Of a stretch of DNA of 64,000 bases, positions 1-10,988 are shown piece after piece. Source of the DNA: Conchocele bisecta (lineage: Eukaryota > Mollusca > Bivalvia > Lucinida > Thyasiridae); assembly GCA_029237695.1 (NCBI GenBank), contig CM055265.1, positions 219,779,679 through 219,843,678 of the forward strand. Reading direction: 5' to 3'. The notes below the pieces were generated by a model. The model did no database searches and was not told the origin of the DNA. It saw nothing but the letters and a program-made list of their open reading frames with translations. Every line of letters starts with the position of its first letter. The first letter of the stretch is position 1. Position numbers and translations under genes: made by a program.

Positions 1-765
1 CATGTAGATCCGGATCATCCTGTTCATTACCACAGTTGTATCAGGATCTCACACTCCTGCTGAGCAGGTGGCAGGTTGGGAGCATGAGAAGGGGAATTCC
101 TATGGAATGATGCGAAAGTGTTGTCAAAACAGTAGACCACATTTAATTATTCAGCAGTATAAGGCTTAAGGTTACATTTGGATTGATGAACGTTGGGGAT
201 GGACAGTTAATAGTGTTGTCTGTAATGTTAACCCGGTTTTGTCACAAGCCTAGACCCCAGCGACATTAGCAAGGTGTATGTAACACTGCACCAGTTTCTC
301 AGTCGCCTATAAGCTGGCTATGTAACGACACCTCTTGTTGTATGTGGCTGTGACTAGGGAAATTGGGCTTAGGAGTTTTTCTTGCGACCAATGTAGATCC
401 AGATCAGCCTGTGCGTCCGCTGGACTGGACACTGTGGCATTGACGTGACGTGACTGCACAGACTGGTCAGGATTTATTCTGATAATAAATTACGTGGTAA
501 GGTACGTTTCTGAAAATTAATTCCCCAAATAATGATATATTTTTGCGCAATTTGAGACATCTATGTTAATTTCCTTGTAACATGATGTTGCTGTCGTGAA
601 GAGAAAAAACAGGTCAGTACTTTTTTTTATAAATGTTTTCTTGTCGAGCCGTTTGACGAGCTTGAGTGATGGGTTGTGGCCAAGAGGTTAGAGCACTGGA
701 CTTCAATACCAGAAGCTGTGTATTAAAACCTTACCTTATGCATTACTACATCCATATTGTATTGT
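1..765. other. Noncoding host DNA with SINE-like remnant
   Basis: No convincing gene was seen. Around 340-430 a segment reading roughly 'GTGGCTGTGACT...GCGACCAATGTAGATCC' is followed by 'AGATCAGCCTGTGCGTCCGC'. The same sequence family recurs at 2,700-2,910 and in the array at 29.9-31.4 kb, so it is a dispersed repeat. The region at 672-715 has a weak tRNA A-box look but no B box. The bivalve attribution of this repeat is from memory of repeat families and is uncertain. Confidence 0.5.
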
Positions 766-778
766 TCACTGCCCACTA

Positions 779-1640
779 CTGCTTACTGCTACTGGTGTCC
801 GGTCTAAAGAGGTGCCGCATACATACCTAGCTTTCAGTGATGATCGGTTTAGAGAGGTTCCACACATATACCTCGCTTGTAGTGGTGTCCGCTTTAGACA
901 GGTTCCGCACATATACCTAGCTTGTAGTGGTGTCCGGTCTAGACAGGTTCCGCACAAACACCTCGCGTGTAGTGCTGTCCGGTTTAGAGAGGTTCCACAC
1001 ATATACCTCGCTTGTAGTGGTGTCCGGTTTAGACAGGTTCCACACATATACCGAGCTTGTAGTGGTGTCCGGTCTAGACAGTTTCCGCACAAACAGCTCG
1101 CGTGTAGTGCTGTCCGGTCTACAGAGAGGTTCTGCACACATACCTAGTTTGCAGTTGTGTCCGGTCTAGAGAGGTTCCGCTCACACACATAACTAGTTTG
1201 CAGTGGTGTCCGATCAAGAGAGGTTCCGCACACATACCTTGTTTACAGTGATGTCCGGTCTACAGATGTTCCGCTCACATACCTAGATTGCGGTGCTGTC
1301 CAGTTATAGGTTACGCACACATACCGCGTTTACAGTGGTGTCCAGTCTAGAGATGTTCCACACACATACCTAGTTTACAGTGGTGTACGGTTTAGAGAGC
1401 TTCCGCACGCATACCTAGCTTACGATGGTGCCCGGTTTATAAAGATTCGGCACAAATACCTAGCGTGCAGTGGTGTCCGCTCTAGAGAGGTTTCGCACAC
1501 ATACCTAGTTTAAAGTGATGTCCGGTTTAGTGAGGTTCCCTACATACACCTGGTTTACAGTGCTGTCCGGTTTAGAGAGGTTACGCAAATATACATTGTC
1601 CGGTCTAAAGAGTTTACGCACGTACTTAATTTACATTATT
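779..1640. repeat. 45-bp minisatellite (GTGTCCGGTTTAGAGAGG family)
   Basis: About 18 degenerate copies of a 45-bp unit contain GTGTCCGGTYTAGAGAGGTTCC followed by GCACAYATACCTAG. Because 45 is divisible by three, reading frames stay open through the array and give repetitive pseudo-proteins on both strands. These are not genes. The core also occurs in the array at 13,375-13,705 and in a short palindromic element at 23,826-23,895. Confidence 0.9.
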
Positions 1641-1815
1641 GCCAGACGCATATAACTGCTCACTGTCGCTTACTGCTAGCAGTGAGACACATCTCACTCC
1701 CCACTGCTGCTTACTGCTAGCAGTGAAACACACCTCAGTGGTCACTGCCGCTTACTGCCAGCAGTAAGATATATCTCACAGCTACTTACTGCTAACTGCT
1801 AACTTCACATCGATC
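1640..1815. repeat. Short repeats of CACTGCTGCTTACTGCTAGCAG
   Basis: Several imperfect copies of 'CACTGCYGCTTACTGC' and 'AGCAGTGARACACAYCTCA' follow each other. This is a local degenerate repeat with no coding signal. Confidence 0.6.
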
Positions 1816-2480
1816 AAATAGTGACGTTCGTTGCATCTGGGGTGGCCGTTAATAACAGGTGAGAGCACTAGCCGGAAGCTGGAACGCATACAGGGGCACT
1901 CGGCCTACATCGTACACCAGGTGGCCGCGCTGTTCCAGGCTCTTGTTTCCAGCCTAACTCGTTTCAATACCAGCAAGTTGAAATAACAGTAACAGTGAGG
2001 CTCGCTGTGTCCGGGCTGGCCGCTAAGCACAGTTGAGAGCACTAGCCGGCATGAAGACATGCTGGAACGATTACGGGGGGGGGGGGGGGGGGTGGGGGGG
2101 GGGGGGTGGGGGGGGGGCTAGGCCTACATCATGTACTAGGTTAGGTGGCCGGGCTGTTCCATGCTTCAGTCTCCAGTCTAACTCGTTTCAATACCCCCAC
2201 CCACGCCATAATAGCACAAAATAGTGACGTTCGTTGCATCTGGGGTGGCCGTTAATCACAGGTGAGAGCACTAGCCGGAAGCGAGATGTGCTGGAACGCA
2301 TACAGGGGCACTCGGCCCACATCAAACACCAGGTGGCCGCGCTGTTGCAGGCTTCTGTTTGCAGCCTAACTCGTTTCAATACCTGCAAGCTGAAATAACA
2401 GTAACAGTGAGGTTCGCTGTGTCCGGGCTGGCCGCTAAGCACAGTTGAGAGCACTAGCCGGCATAGAGACATGCCGGAAC
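1816..2480. repeat. Direct duplication of ~260 bp, spacing ~403 bp
   Basis: The segment beginning AAATAGTGACGTTCGTTGCA at 1,816 recurs at 2,219. Both copies run to GACATGCYGGAACGATYA, near 2,068 and 2,471. Each copy contains two related half units sharing GAGAGCACTAGCCGG. A poly-G tract at 2,077-2,117 separates the copies and may be poorly sequenced. Confidence 0.8.
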
Positions 2481-2699
2481 GATCAAGTTCGAAAGTCTAC
2501 AAAGTTTGTCTTTGGTCTATTCTGGATGTTTCTAGTACAATCCTTTATTGCGAAGATAACTGAAACCATGTGAAACCAACCAAATATAGACTTTATAGAC
2601 TGTGGATGTTAAACAGAAATTTATGAATCAAAGATTGAATGCAATACCTTAAATGCTAATCACTCTAGGTTGGCGGTAGGATTTTTAAATTTGCTCAAA

Positions 2700-2915
2700 T
2701 ATGTGTCTGTGACTGGAGAAATGGGGCTTATGGGATTTGCGACCAGTGTAGATACACATATCCGCACAGGATCTGCACTGTTCACCATTACATCAATGAA
2801 ATCTCCATCATGCTTCAGAACAAGGCACATCATTATCAGGCTACAGGAGTGTACTATTTGATCAGGAGCTACACTGGTCACAAATCCCATAAACCACATT
2901 CTCCAGTCACAGCCA
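2700..2915. repeat. Palindromic copy of dispersed SINE-like repeat
   Basis: The segment from about 2,705 (CTGTGACTGGAGAAATGGG) reappears inverted at about 2,865-2,915, ending CTCCAGTCACAGCC. The two form an inverted repeat of about 50 bp per arm around a roughly 110-bp spacer. The sequence belongs to the same dispersed family as the segment near 350-430. Confidence 0.6.
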
Positions 2916-2917
2916 CC

Positions 2918-3122
2918 GGTTAAAGTAACGGACCAATACCTATAAATACATTAAATATACCTAAAAGCATCAATAAGTGAAATAAAATAGGCTAAACAAA
3001 TTATTTACTCCCATATATCACACATGGAATAAATACATTTTGTTTAGCTTATTTTTCTCTCTCTTATTGATGCTCTTAGGTATATTTAATGTATTTATAG
3101 GCCATGGTCCGTTACTTCAACC
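2918..3122. mobile_element. MITE-like palindrome, family A (TIR GGTTRAAGTAACGGAC)
   Basis: A 205-bp element has long imperfect inverted arms of about 80 bp: GGTTAAAGTAACGGACC at the left and its complement GGTCCGTTACTTCAACC at the right. The arms also share the reverse complement of 'TATTTAATGTATTTATAG'. It has no coding capacity. A second copy lies at 4,195-4,342. The superfamily is not assigned because no clear target duplication was seen. Confidence 0.7.
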
Positions 3123-4194
3123 TGAGGTCACAGCCACATATGTGTAAAAGCATAGTAAATATATTTCTGACCATTTCAATATCTAGTCCTTCAAGTCTCA
3201 CATAATCAGAAATGTACAAATGTCATTCTGTCCACCACAAGAATGAGTCACCGATTGAAAAAATATTGACAAATCTTAAAACTGCACAAGTCAGATTTGT
3301 GTGAATAAGATTCATTCTCAGTTCCATCAACACAAGAAATAACATGTCTTCACGACACATCCTTTCAACAGGTTGATTAGATGATTAGAGCAGAAATCAG
3401 AGTTAAGAACCACACAAACACTGCCGCTGGCATGGATGGTACTCCGGTTAAATGGTTAATGTTTTGTAACTGAACTTGTCTTTCTCAAGCTCTTCCTCGA
3501 GGGTTATATTTTCAGATGTCGCTGATCTTAAGATGATGACAGTCTGTCATGGCGACACTATATTTTGCTTCGTGTAGGTCAGGAACTGGATCAGTTCCCA
3601 TTTCGCGAGTGTTTGTCAACTTGTTGCCCAGGTGGAGTAGTGTCTTCGGGCAGCGATTCTTCTGGTGGCCTTTGTCCTTCAACAGCAGAATGAGAAACAA
3701 TTTCCGCCTTATGTGCTTCTTCTGGGACCGCCCATATACTATTTCAATAGCCCTGCTGGTGTCTGCCTCGACTGCTGCAGGGCGAAGTTGAAGAGGCTCG
3801 ACGAATCCAGATGGCTAAGATATGTAGACGGCTTCCCTGAAACAAACAATCAAACACTATTATGTACATGGTTAGACACTATTATGTACATGGTTAGCCT
3901 TTTATTGAATTTCTTATCAGTATTAACCATTACTCAGCAAATGACTCAGCAACTTTCCAACAGTGCTTAGAGAACTACATCCCACCCGGGCATCAAACTC
4001 ACAACACTTGGATAAATGTGGTAAGCGAGCAAAGCCACATTGTTCATAGTTGTGAACAGTAACTCTTGAAATCTACAACCGTACTGTCCGTAGCAGAGTT
4101 ACGTTTCCATTTATAGTCTTCCTCTGCAGAATAGTGAATAAGAGATCTGGTTCGCAAATTACATGTAGCAGCTAAAGTTGGGGTCCCATCCACA
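3123..4194. other. Noncoding interval, no recognised gene
   Basis: Short open frames at about 3,510-3,970 on both strands match nothing I recognise and lack supporting splice or composition evidence. A 20-bp direct duplication (ACACTATTATGTACATGGTT) sits near 3,855-3,895. I see nothing else. Confidence 0.4.
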
Positions 4195-4342
4195 GGTTGA
4201 AGTAACGGACAGAGGTATATATATGTGTGTGTTATAGAGGGAGTAACAAAACTTGTTTAGCTTTTTTTTTCGTTTATGGACGCTTTTAGGCGCATTTAAT
4301 GTATTTATATACCTCGGTCTGTTACAATGTACTTCAACCTGT
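4195..4342. mobile_element. MITE-like palindrome, family A, second copy
   Basis: It starts GGTTGAAGTAACGGACAG and ends with the inverted counterpart TGTACTTCAACC. It shares TTTAATGTATTTAT with the copy at 2,918-3,122. It is shorter and more diverged, with no coding capacity. Confidence 0.65.
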
Positions 4343-4770
4343 GGTCCCATCTAGTAGGCATAACAGTTTGCCTATAAGAATTAAATAAGTGTATAATTGT
4401 GTAACTACGGTACATGTATTCCGCCAGTTTTAAAAATTACCAGTGCAGGCCCACTATACACATATAATCATTCAGTAATATTGATTTTACTGATAATGAC
4501 ACGCGGTGGTATCAGGCTATTTTGATATGCAAATGAGACATGACATTTTTAAATTATTTATACCAATTAAATGTGTCACCCGAACAAATATTTTTATTGA
4601 CACATTATAAAGTACGATCATAGTGCACATAACAAAACTAAGCAGACAGAATATAGTTTCCATTAACCTTTAATGGAAACACGGTTATCGCCCCTGATAT
4701 CAGTGACGAAATTCACGTTTCATAAAAAAAGAAAAAGTACATGTATATTTTCACGTACATGTACAAATGA

Positions 4771-5730
4771 TGGGGGGAAAATCCCAAAATCAGAACTGAA
4801 TATTTACAATAACAAAACTATATATTCAGCACTGAAATCAGAATAATCCTGGTCTGATGCCAGGTCCTCGCCACACCAGAATCACTTGGCCCCTCCCAAA
4901 AGCAGTAGGATCAGTAATAATCTTACTACTTTTATAATGGGCAATAACCCAATTCAACTCCCAGGTAACGAAAGAACCAAAGATAAAAATGTACTGAAGG
5001 GTCAAACCAGGAAAATAGTGATTCCTATATGGAGGAACCACTACTGTTAATTTACGTCGTCTCGTTCTCCCGACCACCACCCACGTAAAGTTTTGTATTA
5101 CTTTTATAATAATTTTTTTTTCAGATGGAATATATACAAATTACCGTAGGTCACAATTAACAACTAAAGTGTAAATCAGATCTGATTAGCTATTCTGTAG
5201 AGGAAGCCTACATATATCATTTATTTGTTTGTTGGGGTCTAACGGCCTATCAACAGATGCGGTCATTTAAGGCCGGGTCAATGGGTTTAGTAATAAATCC
5301 CATATATTACCTGTACAAGTACATGTTCAAGTACATGTACAAATGGGGGGGAAATCCTAAAATCAGAAATGAACATTTACAATAAAAGAACTATATACTC
5401 AGCCCTGAAATCAGGATGATCCTGATCTGATGCCAGGTCCTCGCCACACCAGAATCACATGGCCCCTCCCAAAAGCAGTAGGATCAGTAATAATCTTACT
5501 ACTTCTATAATGGGCAATAACCCAATTCAACTCCCAGGTAACAGAAAGAGCGAAAGATGAAAACGTACCTGGGGGCCAAACCAGGCAAATCGTGATCCAT
5601 ACGTATTACTTTTATAATATTTTTTTTCAGATGGAAAATATACAAATTGTGTCACAATTAACAACTAAAGTGTAAATCAGATCTGATTACCGGTAGCTAT
5701 TATGTAGAGGAAGCCTACATTTATGAATGG
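4771..5730. repeat. Direct duplication ~430 bp (4,771-5,205 and 5,341-5,725)
   Basis: The second copy repeats the first with about 85-90 percent identity by eye. Shared landmarks include GGTCCTCGCCACACCAGAAT, GCAGTAGGATCAGTAATAAT and TGTAAATCAGATCTGATTA. The second copy lacks about 50 bp near its end. Nothing in it looks coding. A segmental duplication or two insertions of one repeat family are equally possible. Confidence 0.85.
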
Positions 5731-6340
5731 AATAACAACTCTGCTACAGACGGTACAGGGGTAGATTGCAAGAGTTATTGTTCGCAACTACAATAACATG
5801 GTTCAATAATAATGAGACATCAGTGATTCTATATTTTATGTACATATTGGTGTCGTTTTTCTAGTTTCGATGTAGAACCAATAATTCATTAAACTGTGTT
5901 TATTCCATTGGGTGACAGTCCAGTTGTTACATTTATAATAGTATAGCCAATTGTTCTCGTCATTTTTTTAATTTTATTTCCACTTCAAGGGACCAGGGGT
6001 CTCAGAAATGTAATTTCCGTTACATACATTTACATGACGTAAATATAGCTTTACATTTACATTTTTTCTTTTCAACGGCATAAAACATACAACTGAAGGG
6101 GCATCTATTTAGAAAGGTGTCAAGAATATGGTAAGCTAATTGTATTAGTACGAAACAGAGAAATTAAATTTAGTAGCAAGTCGTGGAATTTCTCATTTAT
6201 GGTAACCCAACAACATGTATTTAATATGAATCAGTAAAGTTAAGCAAAACAAAATAGCTTGGCAACTAACAGAATGCCGTGTTTTACCACATGTACCAAA
6301 CATCGTTATAAAGCTGCATTTAATTAATAGCACAGCCTCC
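5731..6340. other. AT-rich noncoding interval
   Basis: No gene, RNA or strong repeat was recognised. Poly-T and poly-A tracts and low GC are consistent with intergenic or intronic DNA. Confidence 0.4.
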
Positions 6341-6352
6341 AAAAATATGGGC

Positions 6353-7580
6353 GTAACGGCAATGATTATGTAACGGTAATGACAAAACGTAACGGTAATG
6401 ACTTTCCATTTATTTAAAATACTAATACAGCATATATAACAAACATATTTATACTTTGAATATGCTTTACAATATAACTTCAAGATAGTGTTTACTTTTA
6501 ATATGATTGCCAATAGAAACCCACACTCCTTGAAGCAGTGTCTGTTTGTTGTTGTTTCAGAGCTTTTACTAATTAAATCCTGATATAAATGTTGTAGGTC
6601 TGAATAAATGTGCCATTACTGACCGACAACTGATGGGACCTGGTTTATATCTAATTGACGCATCAACTGACTGGTTAGTATGGTAATTTATCATTGCCGT
6701 TACATGATCGTCATTACCGTTACACAATTTTGTAATGCAGCAGGGCTGTACAAATTGATTTTTTAGCCACTTGTCCCGGACAAGTGACTTGAAAAAAGTG
6801 ACTTGCCCCGACTTGTCCTGGAAAATATAATTTTCAGGGCAAGTAATTTTGAAAAAGTGCGCAGTGAGACGAAAACGTTAACATACATAAAATAAATCAA
6901 CCATTGATCGCCGCAGAATATTTTGGATAATTCGCTAATTACTTACAAATTTGATTAAATTAATATAATCAGGGTCGCTGTAGATTGCGCTGCGATTCGC
7001 CAGGACACCCGCGGCGTTATCGATCGATAAAGTGGTCAGTTTTGGGATTAAGTTTATGACTGTCCGGTTCCAAAAAACGGGCTTGTGGCGGGACGTTCTA
7101 ACAGAAAATAGTGACTTGCCCGGGACTAAATTCCAGCATAGAGGCACTTGCCCGAGATTAAAACCGACTTGTCCCAGGCGCCGGGCGTTCCAATTTGTAC
7201 AGCCCTGAATGGAAATGACCGTAACGGTAATGATTTTTCTTTAAAAACTCCCATTTTTCACCCCTCTGCATACAACGCATCATGAAGGTAGAATATGCAA
7301 AGACAATGTTGTAAGTGTGTCTATCTACCCATTTCGGTTTCAGTCGACCTACATACATATGGACGTGTATAAACCGTGAACGGTAATGATGCATGTAATG
7401 TGTAACCTTAAAATTCCGAATACAGACCGGCCTCGTTCTCGGCAATGACTTAAGTTGTGTTACCACCGTGTTTATTTATAAATCGGTCGCCCATAAACAG
7501 TGTTCATTACATTAGTAGCTGAGAGTAGGAAAGGGAGGTTACTCTGATTTTACATTTTTTGTTCAGCGTAACGGTAATGA
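6353..7580. repeat. Dispersed motif GTAACGGTAATGA, eight copies
   Basis: The 12-13-bp motif GTAACGGYAATGA occurs at about 6,353, 6,370, 6,389, 7,221, 7,378 (as GAACGGTAATGA) and 7,568. It is inverted at 6,691 and 6,711. Some are clustered at 17-20-bp spacing, others are isolated. It may be remnants of one element's termini or a factor-binding array. No coding sequence is associated. Confidence 0.6.
6741..7207. mobile_element. Non-autonomous hAT-like DNA element
   Basis: A 467-bp element is bounded by inverted termini CAGGGCTGTACAAATTG at 6,741 and CAATTTGTACAGCCCTG ending at 7,207. The subterminal CTTGTCCCGGACAAGTGACTTG repeats and their complements are also inverted. CAGGG-type termini are typical of hAT elements (established knowledge). 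The flanking 8 bp (TAATGCAG and AATGGAAA) do not match, so the hAT call is tentative. No transposase remains. Confidence 0.6.
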
Positions 7581-8730
7581 TTCGATTTCGCGGGACAGAT
7601 ACATTAACGTCAGTATTTTTGACAACAAAAGGCAAATTTATTGCAGAATAAGTTTAATGTCATTTGTTAAATTATTTTAATTCAGATGCAATGTATAGTA
7701 AAGTACAAATGGACAATATTTGAGAATTACGGGCTTGTGAACTGTGCTGATTGATGATCGGGACATGCCCATTTGGTGCACCATACATATGCCAACAACA
7801 GAAAATAATAACTAAACACACATAACAAGAATTGTAAATACTGTTTTCTTAATGGATTGGTATCATACATAGTTTCTTTACTGAACAAAAAAAAATTTTC
7901 CTTATAAATTGTGTGATTTGTCAGTAAATTACACCGGGATACCAGATGTACATAAAATATAGAATCACTGACATACATATATGTACATTGTACATGTATC
8001 AAACCAATGAAAACTGACATTCTGATCTGCATATAAAAAAATGTCATTTCGGCTAATTCTGCGCACCGGCTAATGCACAATTCACGTAATGTTTTGCCCA
8101 GCTTACGTCAGAATAAATTATGTTGATTTTGGAATAAATCAGCTGATTAACGGTATACTAAGTCACAATTTTATCCCATTCCGATAGTTTGGTAAAAAGT
8201 TATTCAGAACATGGTCAAACTGATTAGTGGTTCTGCTTACTAAATTAATAGATCAACAACAGATCTGTTAAACAATGCTTCATAAACCAATAATACACAT
8301 GCAAATATACCGACATTGGTTATCATTTTATTCCCGTATTATTCGCAAAACTCAAGGACAAAATGGACTGATATTTTGATCAAATTTGGCTGGGTCTCCG
8401 CTAGGCGGATACAGATAATAGACGACAGATGAAATAGTAAAAGCCATCTGTTTAGCCGTGATTATCTCGGCTAAGAACTGCCTTGAATGTTGAAGGAATT
8501 TAGACTGAATATGGACATTTTCACGAAAATTATTATTAGGTGCGCAGAATTAACAGACACGATTGTAATCCCAACAAACATACAGTCTCCACCCCAGCCC
8601 ATATTTCGTGAGGTCACCCCAATGAAGCAAAGAAGTCCCTCATCACCACCCCAGACCAAACATTGGTACCCTGTGTACAAATAAATTTTAGGAAGCCCAC
8701 CCACTGCAATACAAATACTTAATACAAATA
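7581..8730. other. AT-rich noncoding interval
   Basis: No gene or RNA was recognised. Short open frames on both strands have no recognisable product. Confidence 0.4.
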
Positions 8731-8734
8731 CTGC

Positions 8735-9434
8735 ACTTTAATTTTTTTACTTGTTTGGTCACTGTTGTTATAGTTTTTTAAATCGTGTAAACACGTGACT
8801 TTCTGAAAACACTTGTCTTAAGAAAACAACATGAATAATCAGACATGTAAAATATTGGGGTGTGCAAAGCCACATACACGGTGCGAAGCCGGGTACACTT
8901 ACTTAACAAGAAACGAGGCAAAGCCACGAAGGCCAGGTTTTTTCCAAGCATAGACACTTGGATAACATAATTATACGCACTTTTTGTAGACTAGATGGCC
9001 GTGGCCTGCATGTCGCGCCTTGGGGGGAGGCATGGACACTAAACAAATAGATATAGTAGATGGAAACACTTTAACGAAAAAACTTTAACCGGACACACGG
9101 ACGTACGGACGTACGGACGGACGTATGCCAAAATGCCGACGATATCGCGCTTTCCGCAAGCGGGTGCGACAATGATGATAAACACCCATGTGAAGTATCA
9201 AGGTATTGGGTGAAGCAGTTGCAGAGATATAGTACACGAAAAAACTTTAACAAAATAATTCAAAGTAATTTGACCTTGACATTGGGCACAGGGCAGCACG
9301 GTTGGGGGGTAGAATGAAAATATGGATGATGATAAACACCCATGTGAAGTTTCAAGGTAATGGGCGAAGCAGTTGCAGAGATATAGTATAACGAAAAAGT
9401 TTTAAGCAAATAACTTTAACCAGACGTACGTTAA
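8735..9434. repeat. Repeat-rich flank of the 9.4-10.2 kb array
   Basis: A segment at 8,735-8,800 (TTTTTTACTTGTTTGGTCAC...) recurs at about 10,335-10,400, so the array may sit inside a larger repeat. A short GGACGTAC-type simple repeat lies near 9,098-9,125. The phrase ATGATGATAAACACCCATGT occurs at 9,171 and 9,327 within two roughly 155-bp related units. Confidence 0.5.
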
Positions 9435-10160
9435 AAATGGCTAAGTTAATTACGTAGAAATAATAGGTGAAGGTAAAAAAATGGTCACATGTTGGATAGT
9501 TGTATGTGGTAGGCACCCCTTGGTTATGAAGCTGTGAAAGTTTGGTGGTCCTAGGTGGTACAGTACCAAAGAAATGGATTTAAACACGAAAACTTAACAT
9601 TGTAAACGCGAAAACTTAATATTGAAAATGGCTAAGTCGACTGCGCGGAAAAAATGGGTCAAGTTAAAAAAAAGTAACATGTTAGATAGTGATATGTAGT
9701 GGGCAACCCTTGATTATGAAGCTGTGAAAGTTTGGTGGTCCTAGGTGGTACAGTACAAAGAAATGGACTTAAACACGAAAACTTAACATTGTAAACGCGA
9801 AAACTTAACATTGAAAATGGCTAAGTCGACTGCGCGGAAAAAATGGGTCAAGTTAAAAAAAAGTAAAACATGTTGGATAGTGATTATGTAGTGGCACCCC
9901 TTGATTATGAAGCTGTGAGAGGTTTGGTGGTCCTAGGTGGTACAGTAACAAAGAAATGGACTCAAACACGAAAACTTAACATTGAAAATGGCTAAGTCGA
10001 CTGCGCGGAAAAAATGGGTCAAGTTAAAAAAAAAGTAACATGTTGGATAGTGATATGTGGTGGGCACCCCTTGATTATGAAGCTGTGAAAGTTTTGGTGG
10101 TCCTAGGTGGTACATAGTAACAAAGAAATGGACTCAAACACGAAAAACTTAACATTGATT
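9435..10160. repeat. Tandem array, ~170-190-bp unit, four copies
   Basis: Units start near AAATGGCTAAGTCGACTGCG (about 9,435, 9,627, 9,815 and 9,984). Each carries GGTGGTCCTAGGTGGTACAG and AACACGAAAACTTAACATTG. A GC-rich CCGCCCG simple repeat follows at 10,163-10,205. There is no credible coding sequence. Confidence 0.85.
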
Positions 10161-10397
10161 GTGGACGCCCGCCGCCCGCCGCCCGCCGCCCGCCCGCCCG
10201 CCCGGCTTTCGCCAATCCAATAGCCTGGATTTTTTTTAAAAAACCTGGCTAAAAATAGAAATACTGCACCGGCCTATATTCATGATATTTCGGAAAAGTC
10301 ACCGCTGTGCAAATGCAGTGTACCTGGATTCGCACACCTAAATTTTTTTACTTATTTCATCACTGTTGTTACAGTCTTTTTAAACACATTTGACTCT

Positions 10398-10398
<1 letters not shown>

Positions 10399-10428
<30 letters not shown>

Positions 10429-10988
10429 AGGGGGGTGAAAGTAGTGTCTTTTTTAAGTGGCTAAAAGCCTATATAGACAATAGATAACNNNNNNNNNNNN
10501 NNNNNNNNNNNNNNNNNNNNNNNNNNNNNNNNNNNNNNNNNNNNNNNNNNNNNNNNNNNNNNNNNNNNNNNNNNNNNNNNNNNNNNNNNNNNNNNNNNNN
10601 NNNNNNNNNNNNNNNNNNNNNNNNNNNNNNNNNNNNNNNNNNNNNNNNNNNNNNNNNNNNNNNNNNNNNNNNNNNNNNNNNNNNNNNNNNNNNNNNNNNN
10701 NNNNNNNNNNNNNNNNNNNNNNNNNNNNNNNNNNNNNNNNNNNNNNNNNNNNNNNNNNNNNNNNNNNNNNNNNNNNNNNNNNNNNNNNNNNNNNNNNNNN
10801 NNNNNNNNNNNNNNNNNNNNNNNNNNNNNNNNNNNNNNNNNNNNNNNNNNNNNNNNNNNNNNNNNNNNNNNNNNNNNNNNNNNNNNNNNNNNNNNNNNNN
10901 NNNNNNNNNNNNNNNNNNNNNNNNNNNNNNNNNNNNNNNNNNNNNNNNNNNNNNNNNNNNNNNNNNNNNNNNNNNNNNNNNNNNNNNN
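10399..10988. other. Poly-G tract and 500-base N gap
   Basis: A G homopolymer at about 10,400-10,435 precedes exactly 500 N at 10,489-10,988. A round 500 suggests an assembly gap of unknown true length, probably caused by the adjoining tandem repeats. Reading frames spanning the N run are meaningless. Confidence 0.95.

Noticed and set aside
672..720. tRNA gene or SINE head
   Set aside because: An A-box-like sequence is present but no B box or foldable cloverleaf was found.
766..1169. Repetitive open frames on both strands
   Set aside because: They are produced by the 45-bp period being divisible by three; no start context, no domain, same sequence in all frames.
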